A DNA stretch of 32,147 nucleotides from a bacterium (lineage in GTDB: Bacteria > Bacillota_I > Bacilli_A > RFN20 > DUOZ01). The DNA is taken from positions 1 to 32,147 of the forward strand of contig DUOZ01000019.1 in the NCBI GenBank assembly GCA_012838555.1, read 5' to 3'. Positions 20,095-28,228 of the stretch are shown in pieces; within the stretch, counting starts at the first letter, position 1; each line of letters opens with the position of its first letter. A program made the position numbers and the translations under genes. The notes beneath the pieces are model-generated. The model was not told the DNA's origin. It saw only the letters and a program-made list of their open reading frames with translations, and did not search any database.

Positions 20095-20795
20095 CCTTTT
20101 TCCATGTAATAGTCACCATATCGTTTAAAATATAAACCATAACTCAATATCAATATTAGGAATAAAAAGGCAACTGCATATTTAAAAAGGACACTATGAT
20201 TTAGAACCATCATATAATAAGCTTCTAAACCTAATCTTAAATATAAGAGACTAACCAAACTAAAGATCCAAACTGTCGAAAATTCTCTAAGTTTTCTCTT
20301 CTTAATTGAAGTAAATAAATAAGCACTTGATTTTAAATGGTTGACTTGATTAATTAATTGGCTTGATAAATTTAAGATATCTCCACCTTGTTCAATATAA
20401 ACTTTTAATTCAGTAACAAATACATACATCAATGGTTGATTTATTAAATAGGATATTTGTTCAATCTTTTCAATCGCACTTTCAAAAGTATCATTACTGA
20501 TTATCTCCTGGATTTGTTTTGAACAACAGAAACTAATATTAGTTAAAGCTTCCTCAAGAGATGGTGTAACACTTAGTTGTACAGTTAAACTATTAATAAA
20601 TTGATTAGCCTCATCTACAGAAATTAAGTAATTTTTAGCATTTTTATAATTAGGCATTATAACCTTCGCAAAAATAAGAAGTGATAATAATGATAAAATT
20701 AAGGATACTAACATATCTTTAGTAAAATAAACAATAACAATAAAACTGATATCAAAGATAAGAAAAGATATTATGTATTTAATGAAGCCTTTCAT
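20082..20795 (-). CDS. TadB-like type II secretion/pilus inner membrane protein
   Basis: TM pairs plus SVTPSLEEALTNIS...IEQISYLINQPLMYVFVTELKVYIEQGGDILNLSSQLINQVN, typical of T2SSF domains (GG/GD motif). Confidence 0.75.
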   Translation of the reverse strand: MKGFIKYIISFLIFDISFIVIVYFTKDMLVSLILSLLSLLIFAKVIMPNYKNAKNYLISVDEANQFINSLTVQLSVTPSLEEALTNISFCCSKQIQEIISNDTFESAIEKIEQISYLINQPLMYVFVTELKVYIEQGGDILNLSSQLINQVNHLKSSAYLFTSIKKRKLREFSTVWIFSLVSLLYLRLGLEAYYMMVLNHSVLFKYAVAFLFLILILSYGLYFKRYGDYYMEKGWDI

Positions 20796-21872
20796 TTATG
20801 CCTCCTTATACCATCTTGGATTTATATTTAACTTATTAGCTAAGTTTAATGACAAATCTTTAAACATATACTCATTTTGATTATTTTGATATATTAAATT
20901 AAATTTGATTTCATTATTATCTTTATAAACTTCAACAATTTCTGTAATAGTTCTTTGAAATGAACCATTAACTTTCACTCTTTTTGTTTGGATTATAATA
21001 GAGAAATAATCTGCTAAAATAGAGTGAAGTTCAGTTCTACTTAATTTGATTTTACTTTTTCCCATATTGTAAATTCGATCAAAAACAGTGAATGGGTCAC
21101 TAGCATGGAGAGTTGTAATTAAAGGATGTCCAGTTGATACTGACTCTATCATTTCAATTACTTCTTCTCCTCTAGTTTCAGCAACAATTAACCAGTCAGG
21201 TTGATTTCTTAATGCAACTTTTACTAAATCTGAAATACCTATGGTATTACTTGTAATCCAAGTTGTAATATCATGATTAGGAAATAACTCTTTTAAACAT
21301 GTTTCATAACTATCTTCTATTAAAATGATTTTTTCATCTTGATCTATTAAGGAAACCAAATATTTTTGTAACTCAGTTTTACCACTACCTGTAGGTCCAC
21401 TTATTAATATTGATAAATGAGATTTAATGAACCTATTAAGTAATCTAAAAACTTCTTTTTTACAAACTTTGGTATCATTTTCTTTTATTCTTAACTTTTC
21501 ATACCTTATTCTTAACGAAAAGGTAATGACAGGTTGATTTTTACTTTTTGCTATACTAGTATAAACGGCACTTAATCGATATCGATCAAACGAAACATCT
21601 AGAATTGGATTCATATGATTGAAATTTTTACCAAGTAAATTAGCTATTTGTCGAGTAAAATTTAGGACTTCTGAGGTTGATAAGTTTAAACCATCAACCC
21701 TATATCTACCGTTAAAATTGTCAAAGATATATAAATCTTTACCGTTAAATGATATATCTGTAATATCTAAATCTGAATTGATAAATCGAGAAAGAAAGGA
21801 TTTATTTAGAAATGTTAATAAACTTTTAGAGACTTCACTTAAATTTTCATCATTTAAATTCTTATTAATCAT
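20796..21872 (-). CDS. TadA/CpaF-like secretion ATPase
   Basis: Walker A ISGPTGSGKTELQKYL, Asp box LIEDSYE, DWLIVAETRGEEVIEMIESVSTGHPLITTLHASDPFTVFDRI. Confidence 0.92.
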   Translation of the reverse strand: MINKNLNDENLSEVSKSLLTFLNKSFLSRFINSDLDITDISFNGKDLYIFDNFNGRYRVDGLNLSTSEVLNFTRQIANLLGKNFNHMNPILDVSFDRYRLSAVYTSIAKSKNQPVITFSLRIRYEKLRIKENDTKVCKKEVFRLLNRFIKSHLSILISGPTGSGKTELQKYLVSLIDQDEKIILIEDSYETCLKELFPNHDITTWITSNTIGISDLVKVALRNQPDWLIVAETRGEEVIEMIESVSTGHPLITTLHASDPFTVFDRIYNMGKSKIKLSRTELHSILADYFSIIIQTKRVKVNGSFQRTITEIVEVYKDNNEIKFNLIYQNNQNEYMFKDLSLNLANKLNINPRWYKEA

Positions 21873-22284
21873 AACTACTTAATTGATTTTCTTTAATTTC
21901 ATAACGTATATACTTTTCGAGTGGGGCTATATAGGGAATAATTTGTGATTTAATTTTAATTTGAACTCCATTGCAACTTAAGTTAATATTGTTACACTCT
22001 TTTTCTAATGGAGCATTATAATAGGCAAATGAAACTTCTACAACACCTAGATAAAAATCTAAATTACTTTGAAATTGCTTTAAATATAATGTCTCAAACT
22101 TCTCTTGATCAATATATAAATCATCAATGTCATTAACTTCATCAAACTTCTTTACGATACATAATTTCAAAGTGCTTTTTGAGACAGAATCAATCGCACT
22201 TTCAATACTTGATAAGGCGCTTGAATAGAAAAAATTAGTCACGATAACATTAATAAAGAGAAAGAATGGTAAAATATAATACAT
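21865..22284 (-). CDS. TadE-like membrane protein
   Basis: N-terminal TM (MYYILPFFLFINVIVTNFFYSSAL) then extracytoplasmic domain with two Cys; translationally coupled to the ATPase gene. Confidence 0.5.
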   Translation of the reverse strand: MYYILPFFLFINVIVTNFFYSSALSSIESAIDSVSKSTLKLCIVKKFDEVNDIDDLYIDQEKFETLYLKQFQSNLDFYLGVVEVSFAYYNAPLEKECNNINLSCNGVQIKIKSQIIPYIAPLEKYIRYEIKENQLSSYD

Positions 22285-23315
22285 TATTTTAAATCACCTA
22301 CTTTATAGGATTTGTAATTAAGAAGATCTAAAGGTTCATTCGTTTGATAAATACAGTATCTTGATGTTGAACAACTGTCTCCTATTTCAAATGTGGGAGG
22401 TTTAGGTTTACTGTTATTAATATAAATAAAATTATATTGGTAATTGATTTTATTAACCCCTTGACCGAAAATTTCAAGAGTAACATATGTACTTTTGGTT
22501 TCACTGCTTAATTGTAATTCACTAACTTCTTTTAATTTTCCATCTACATTTTCTTTATAATAAATGTCATTTTCTTCATCATAATAAGTGCTTCTTAACA
22601 TGAAACCACTATAAAGATTTCCTTTATTTTTATAATCTAAAGTGAAACAATAACCTTTATTATCATCATATAAACTAATATCTCCATTAAAACCTTCACT
22701 GAAGCAGACTTGGGCACTATCGAAATTTTTCGTACCAACTCTACCTTCTGTGTAGTATTTAAAACTCCATTTTTCAAAGTCAACAATCGATTCACTAAAT
22801 AATGAGTCAATTTCTAATAGTGCACCAAAGTCTATATGCTCATAACTAACTTCAAGAGTTTGAGCATTATAATCAGCTTTTATTTCGCTGATATAACTGA
22901 AGGTGTACTGATTTAAGGTTATTACTTTATCTTTTTGTGGAAAATTATAAATCTCAAAGGTAATTTGTTTTATCGGATCTTCTTTATCATCTGTATATAC
23001 AATAACAGATAAATATCTGCTATCCCCTTTAAAATTATCTAATTCAACCTTCCTTGTACAATTATAGCGTAACCTATCATTTTGTTTTTCGTATAACTGC
23101 TCTAATTCACTACCATTTATAACGCCCACAGTATAATCAAATAAACTATCTTTATGAATATCATTATTTGCTAATCTGATTTCAACAACTGGTTTCATTT
23201 TATAATAATCTAAATAATAAGTAACTGTAAAATCCCAATTAGTTTGACTAGCTTGAATTTTCATTGAAGGGAAAAAAGCAACTATCATTGTAAAAATGGT
23301 TAATATATAGAGCAA
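22284..23315 (-). CDS. Secreted/anchored protein of unknown function in pilus operon
   Basis: N-terminal signal-like helix MLYILTIFTMIVAFFPSMKIQA followed by a hydrophilic beta-rich domain; overlaps next gene by 1 nt. Confidence 0.65.
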   Translation of the reverse strand: MLYILTIFTMIVAFFPSMKIQASQTNWDFTVTYYLDYYKMKPVVEIRLANNDIHKDSLFDYTVGVINGSELEQLYEKQNDRLRYNCTRKVELDNFKGDSRYLSVIVYTDDKEDPIKQITFEIYNFPQKDKVITLNQYTFSYISEIKADYNAQTLEVSYEHIDFGALLEIDSLFSESIVDFEKWSFKYYTEGRVGTKNFDSAQVCFSEGFNGDISLYDDNKGYCFTLDYKNKGNLYSGFMLRSTYYDEENDIYYKENVDGKLKEVSELQLSSETKSTYVTLEIFGQGVNKINYQYNFIYINNSKPKPPTFEIGDSCSTSRYCIYQTNEPLDLLNYKSYKVGDLK

Positions 23316-23327
23316 TCTTACACCTCC

Positions 23328-23669
23328 TTATTCATAATAAAATAACATTTTTTTAATCGCTCTATTTTTAATACGATAATAAGTACTCCTAGAATATAAT
23401 CCAATCCACCAGTTTTCATGGACTCTTTCATAAAAATCATTTTTTATGATTAATTTTTCATCTTCTTCTAAAGTATTTAAAAATGATTCAAACATTATTT
23501 TAAAGTTATGATACTTTTTTATTTTGTCTTCATCCGTCTTGTCGTTTATAACGTACACTTTCTTATCATATAAATCAGCATAAATACATGCTTTTTTATA
23601 AAGCTGGACTATCTCATTTAATCTTTCTGCATCATCTTTTATTGAATTTCTTTTTAAACTTTTTTTCAA
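23328..23669 (-). CDS. Small regulator-like protein, sigma-region-4/MG284-MPN403-like (tentative)
   Basis: C-terminal EEDEKLIIKNDFYERVHENWWIGLYSRSTYYRIKNRAIKKMLFYY resembles a sigma-4/ArpU-type helix-turn-helix; first gene of the operon. Confidence 0.5.
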   Translation of the reverse strand: MKKSLKRNSIKDDAERLNEIVQLYKKACIYADLYDKKVYVINDKTDEDKIKKYHNFKIMFESFLNTLEEDEKLIIKNDFYERVHENWWIGLYSRSTYYRIKNRAIKKMLFYYE

Positions 23670-23843
23670 CTCTATACCTCCTTACGTGGGCGTCAAATAT
23701 TATATACGACAGTTACCCTACTTTTTCCATCATAGAAAATCCATAATTTAATATAATACTTATATGAAGAAATTTCAAGAGTAAAATAGTTTAACATTTC
23801 GCAAACTTTTACGTTATATATGATGATAATTCAATACTTATAT

Positions 23844-23866
23844 TAAAAAAAACCGATTTCTCGGTT
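23844..23866 (-). terminator. Rho-independent terminator overlapping the 3' end of the DUF3784-like gene
   Basis: AACCGA-TTTC-TCGGTT with minus-strand T8. Confidence 0.75.
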
Positions 23867-24221
23867 ATTCTTTCTTAGTAAATTTTCCGCCTTTTTTACC
23901 TTCTTTATTAGTTACGATTATCATAAATAAGATGATAATACCAAAAATAACATATGAAATTATCCCAACAATAAAGCTTAAATCAGGAAATATAAAGTAA
24001 GCTATAATATTAGGAATAATTACAACACACCCTGCATTAATTAGACAAGTACCAATAAACCTCGATAATAATTTCTTATCAATATAAGGCATTGAGTGTT
24101 CATTATATCCTGAAAGAATTTTTAACGACTCGTATTTAATAGCAAAATAACCATTAAGTATACAAAGTCCACCTACAAAAAAATTTATTAAATGAGAGAT
24201 AAAATCTTGGTTTACAAGCAT
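23865..24221 (-). CDS. DUF3784-like small membrane protein
   Basis: KILSGYNEHSMPYIDKKLLSRFIGTCLINAG fits the aGyN...yD.k.l.r pattern; three or more TM segments; ATG at 24221 has GGTGGTG upstream. Confidence 0.5.
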   Translation of the reverse strand: MLVNQDFISHLINFFVGGLCILNGYFAIKYESLKILSGYNEHSMPYIDKKLLSRFIGTCLINAGCVVIIPNIIAYFIFPDLSFIVGIISYVIFGIIILFMIIVTNKEGKKGGKFTKKE

Positions 24222-24261
24222 ATAAAACACCACCGATGGCTCTATTGTAGCATAAAATAAA

Positions 24262-24296
24262 AAAGTCTGTAAACACAACTAGTGTTTACAAACTCT
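24262..24296 (-). terminator. Rho-independent terminator downstream of cotJC-like gene
   Basis: AGTCTGTAAACACAACTAGTGTTTACAAACT inverted repeat with minus-strand T-run. Confidence 0.8.
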
Positions 24297-24297
24297 T

Positions 24298-24864
24298 TTA
24301 ACGATTAGCATTGAATTTTTTTACATAATAGTCATATAATTCTCTAAACCTGTTAAAGTGAACGATTTCTCTTTGTCTTAAAAATAATAAAGGTTGAATT
24401 ACACTCACATCATCGGTAAGGTGAATTAAATTTTCATAAACTGCTCTTGCTTTTTCTTCTGCAGCCATATTCTCAGCTATATCAGCAAGAGGATCACCTA
24501 ATGAGTTAATATATGCTGTTGTAAATGGATTACCAGAGGCATCTTTAGGAAATACCGATTTACCATGATCAGTATAATAAGCACCTAATCCGGCTTCTCT
24601 TAATTCTTCTGGAGTAGCATCCTTAACTAATTGATATACCATTGTACTAATCATTTCAACATGGCCTAACTCTTCAGTACCTATATCAGTTAATAATGCT
24701 TTACCATAATCATCAGGCATAGTATACCTTTGTGTTAAATATCTTAATGCTGCAGCTAATTCACCATTTGGACCACCATATTGTGATAGAAGAAATTTTG
24801 CCATCTTCAAGTCTTTCTTCTTAATATTAATAGGATACTCTAATTTTTTATCATAAATCCACAT
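24298..24864 (-). CDS. cotJC: CotJC-like manganese catalase family protein
   Basis: MWIYDKKLEYPINIKKKDLKMAKFLLSQYGGPNGELAAALRYLTQRYTMPDDYGKALLTDIGTEELGHVEMISTMVYQL; metal ligands GTEELGHVE. Confidence 0.95.
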   Translation of the reverse strand: MWIYDKKLEYPINIKKKDLKMAKFLLSQYGGPNGELAAALRYLTQRYTMPDDYGKALLTDIGTEELGHVEMISTMVYQLVKDATPEELREAGLGAYYTDHGKSVFPKDASGNPFTTAYINSLGDPLADIAENMAAEEKARAVYENLIHLTDDVSVIQPLLFLRQREIVHFNRFRELYDYYVKKFNANR

Positions 24865-24878
24865 CTATAGGTCCCTCC

Positions 24879-25262
24879 TTAATTTTCCCAAGGCCATGGA
24901 CCTTTGATCCATTCCCAAGGTAATTTATCAAATGCTTCGCTTTTTAAAGTAAACGGTCCATATTTACTTTCATAATCTTTCATTAAAGGACGTAACTCGT
25001 TTTGATATTTTTTAAATAGTTCAAAAGCTTCGTTACTATTTGGATGAGTATCAAGGTAAAGACCTAAATCAATTAAGTTAAAGACAAGAGCCTGGATTCT
25101 TAAAAGTGCTCTAGTTTGCTCATTACCTGCTTCAATTGCCATTGGGCGGTAATGTTCATATTGTTCATAAGTACGACTTTCAATGTTCCCTTTAAAAAAG
25201 GCTTCAAATAGCGGGTAAAAACTCGCAGCCATCATTTTTTCTTGATCGTCTTTTGAAAACAT
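24879..25262 (-). CDS. cotJB: CotJB-like protein with an N-terminal extension
   Basis: ALLRIQALVFNLIDLGLYLDTHPNSNEAFELFKKYQNELRPLMKDYESKYGPFT...WIKGPWPWEN is CotJB-like and lies directly upstream of cotJC; residues 1-45 are extra. Confidence 0.85.
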   Translation of the reverse strand: MFSKDDQEKMMAASFYPLFEAFFKGNIESRTYEQYEHYRPMAIEAGNEQTRALLRIQALVFNLIDLGLYLDTHPNSNEAFELFKKYQNELRPLMKDYESKYGPFTLKSEAFDKLPWEWIKGPWPWEN

Positions 25263-25312
25263 AGTTTTATCCTCCCGCTATAAAATATGCAAAATATACA
25301 AATGTACTTAAT

Positions 25313-25375
25313 GAAAAAGCCCATTTGAGTTTTTTCGTTGACTTATTTCACAAGTAATAAACTCTTATGGGCTTT
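25313..25375 (-). terminator. Terminator overlapping the stop codon of the ProRS-like gene
   Basis: AAGCCCAT...ATGGGCTT long-loop inverted repeat; minus-strand TTTTTC tail; the gene's TAA at 25343 lies in the loop. Confidence 0.6.
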
Positions 25376-26455
25376 CTTTTTGCATACTAGACATTCTTTA
25401 TTAGAAACATTTTGATTAAAGGGAAGATATATCTTATTTGGCTTAATTTTTCCTTTTAATTCATTTAAACATTTTTTATCTCCACACCATGTAATTCTTA
25501 AATATGGATTCTCATCAATGATTGGTAAATCTTTAATAGTAGTAATTGATTTAAGAGATTTTTTTAATGCTCTTTTATACATCTCTCCAGTTTGATTTTT
25601 TATAATAGTTTTAAACTCTGTTATCAGATTATTTTCATTTATATGGTAAATTTCTTCTAAATAATTATCAATAATACTTACTGTTTTATCTCTTACTTCC
25701 TTCTTAGATATCCTGACAACAAAGGGAATTCCTTCTTTTAATTCATTAAATTTACCATTTTTATACTCCGATGAATTTATTATTTTTACTGGTAGACTTG
25801 CATTATTAAATATTGAATCAATATGATGAACATAATCCATTATACCAATTCTTTCTGGTTTAACTGGTTTAATAATTGCAACTAATTGTGAAATCGTATG
25901 CGGTAAGATTAATTCCTTTTTACTGTTAAGATGGACAATGAGTAAAGATAAAAATGCCCTTAAAAAAATCTGACCTTCTAAAATGACTAAGTCATTAATT
26001 TGTGAAACTTTAAAGTTAGAAAATTCAATATTTTTACCATTAATTACTGTATATTGAATATATTCATTATCATTAATACTTTTAACATTAAATAAAGGTA
26101 CATTTAAAATAGCTTTAGAAACCTCAACTATTACCTCCATTAAGGAAAATAAATGCATCCTAGCTTTTTCAAAAGTTAAAAAACTACCAATAAAGGAAAA
26201 TAAATGTTCTTCTAATAATGAATTCGCTTGATAAAATAAAACATTAACATTAGTTTGCATGTGACTTAATTTTAGATTATTTACATTTGTTTTAATTTCA
26301 AAAATATCTCTAACCTTCAAACCTTTACTTAATTTATTGTAATAAATATTGTGAATTTGAATTAAGGTTTCCTTATAAACAATTTCATTATCAATTAAAT
26401 TTATTAAGTTCGCTTTATTTAAATATTTCAATAAAGTTTTACTCATATATATCAT
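25343..26455 (-). CDS. Prolyl-tRNA synthetase-like protein, apparently catalytically degenerate (370 aa)
   Basis: Anticodon-binding-like block LILPHTISQLVAIIKPVKPERI...KNGKFNELKEGIPFVVRISKKEVRDKTVSIIDN, and C-terminal zinc-domain-like block LRITWCGDKKCLNELKGKIKPNKIYLPFNQNVSNKECLVCKKKAHK. These align by eye with the archaeal/eukaryotic-type ProRS C-terminus (LVLPPRLAPIQVVIVPI...[25 protein letters not shown]...FHCGDKACERLIQ...CVPFEAE...GFCVRCGRPSA). Class II motifs 1-3 not recognisable. Confidence 0.7.
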   Translation of the reverse strand: MIYMSKTLLKYLNKANLINLIDNEIVYKETLIQIHNIYYNKLSKGLKVRDIFEIKTNVNNLKLSHMQTNVNVLFYQANSLLEEHLFSFIGSFLTFEKARMHLFSLMEVIVEVSKAILNVPLFNVKSINDNEYIQYTVINGKNIEFSNFKVSQINDLVILEGQIFLRAFLSLLIVHLNSKKELILPHTISQLVAIIKPVKPERIGIMDYVHHIDSIFNNASLPVKIINSSEYKNGKFNELKEGIPFVVRISKKEVRDKTVSIIDNYLEEIYHINENNLITEFKTIIKNQTGEMYKRALKKSLKSITTIKDLPIIDENPYLRITWCGDKKCLNELKGKIKPNKIYLPFNQNVSNKECLVCKKKAHKSLLLVK

Positions 26456-28190
26456 TACTTTCTTTATATCTTATTAAATATTGCAATTTTCTTAATGTAA
26501 TTATATCTGCCTTCTCACTTAAATCAGTAGTACTTCCCAAAATTGGACCACAGAAATATTCAATATCACCATTCATTAAAATTTCTACTTCTACTTTATC
26601 ATTAACACCTGTAATAATAACGTTAACATCCTTAGGTAATACCTCGATCATTCTAATAATACTTAATTTGGCCTTTTCATCTTCCTTAATATTTTTATAC
26701 ATCGAAGGTGGAACAATAAAGGCATCAAATAAAGTAAAGAAAGGATGTGTTATCATTTTCATATCTTCATTTACAACTAAGGCAAACTTGATTCCTTGTT
26801 CCTTATAATGTAAAAGTTTAACTCTTAAGTTATCATATGAATTAGACTCAATAGAAAAATCAAAATTAGCAATCGCAAACATTAATGAATGTCTTTGATA
26901 TTTACTAGAAGATACATAAATATCAATTAAAGAAGATATCATATTAACGTCACAAACATACATAAATGTTGAATATCTGCTTGCTTTTTGTTTTAAAATT
27001 GTTTCTAAAGTACTTTTAAAACTTGCTTCAATAAATTCTTTTTCTTCTTTATTCTTAATCGCACATTTCAATGCATCTTCGTAATATTTAAAATGACTAG
27101 AAGCAGATGTTAATTCAATAAAATAATCATTAACTAGACCACTGTATAATGAGAATACATAATAAAAACTTGGAACAAATTCTTGTTTATTAATCATTTG
27201 TTTTAAGGCTTGATAATCTAAATAATTATCGGTATTAACTTTTTCCATCTTTTCATCGTATTCAACAAATTCTTTTTGAATAATATAAATGTTAACTGCA
27301 TGATTATCACATGCTTGAATCGCTTGGTTAATCGCCATATCAACACTAAAAGTAAATCGACCTAAGAATGTCGTACCGGCACAATAATCTACATTAAATT
27401 CTAAGTTTTGATATTTTATCGAATTTCCTAGTTCTTTTTTAATTTTACTCATAAATCGATAAAGTTGTTTCTTCCTAGTTAATCCATGACGGTAAATCCA
27501 TAAATAATCATTATTAACGCTAACAACCGTATTTTCATTGACTAAACTTTTTAATCGTTTTAATAAGGTATCGCGATAATAATAAGCTATTTCATCACTA
27601 TATCGTTCATTAATTTTTTCATATAGTTTCAAATAGATACAAACTAATGAACCAACTGATGTATATGCATCATCACTCATTGATCTAACTATCGCTTTAA
27701 ATGTATCAAAATCAACGACATCATCTACATTGACTTTGTTAATATTACTATCTTTATCTAATGTTAAAACAAAATGTAAAACCTGATTCTTATCATCTTT
27801 ACGTACAAACTTCATATCATAAAAAAAGGCTTTTTTTACATTTTGGTCGATGGCTAATTGTAATTTTAAAACGTCACTTACTGTTTCTTGATTTAAACAA
27901 AGATCGATGTAATTATAAAATAGATTTAACCTTTCACTTGATAATGTTTTCTCAAAATCTTGTAAAGATATCGTTTCAACTTTAATATCATCTTGTCGAT
28001 AAGAAAGAGTGACTTCTTTAGTGTTTAAATCCAATTTAAAATAAATTGTTTTAATCATATTAAAAAAAGTTATATTAAGGTAAAGGGGTTCTCTAACAAA
28101 TGTAACTACAATATAGTAAACTAAATAAAAAGTAACCAAGATTACTATAAATATAAATAAAGTTAGAATGGAGTAACTGTTAATTAGCAT
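26439..28190 (-). CDS. Membrane protein with degenerate GGDEF-like and EAL-like domains
   Basis: N-terminal TM; GGDEF-like ending LEFNVDYCAGTTFLGRFTFSVDMAINQAIQACDNHAVNIYII with NNDYLWIY where GGDEF should be; EAL-like INKQEFVPSFYYVFSLYSGLVNDYFIELT... and C-terminal DAFIVPPSMYKNI...DVNVIITGVNDKVEVEILMNGDIEYFCGPILG, corresponding to the KID..v / viAEGVE / QGYlfgkP region. Confidence 0.65.
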   Translation of the reverse strand: MLINSYSILTLFIFIVILVTFYLVYYIVVTFVREPLYLNITFFNMIKTIYFKLDLNTKEVTLSYRQDDIKVETISLQDFEKTLSSERLNLFYNYIDLCLNQETVSDVLKLQLAIDQNVKKAFFYDMKFVRKDDKNQVLHFVLTLDKDSNINKVNVDDVVDFDTFKAIVRSMSDDAYTSVGSLVCIYLKLYEKINERYSDEIAYYYRDTLLKRLKSLVNENTVVSVNNDYLWIYRHGLTRKKQLYRFMSKIKKELGNSIKYQNLEFNVDYCAGTTFLGRFTFSVDMAINQAIQACDNHAVNIYIIQKEFVEYDEKMEKVNTDNYLDYQALKQMINKQEFVPSFYYVFSLYSGLVNDYFIELTSASSHFKYYEDALKCAIKNKEEKEFIEASFKSTLETILKQKASRYSTFMYVCDVNMISSLIDIYVSSSKYQRHSLMFAIANFDFSIESNSYDNLRVKLLHYKEQGIKFALVVNEDMKMITHPFFTLFDAFIVPPSMYKNIKEDEKAKLSIIRMIEVLPKDVNVIITGVNDKVEVEILMNGDIEYFCGPILGSTTDLSEKADIITLRKLQYLIRYKESNDIYE

Positions 28191-28228
28191 TCTAAATCAC
28201 CTATTAAATAGTATATCACTAAATTAGG

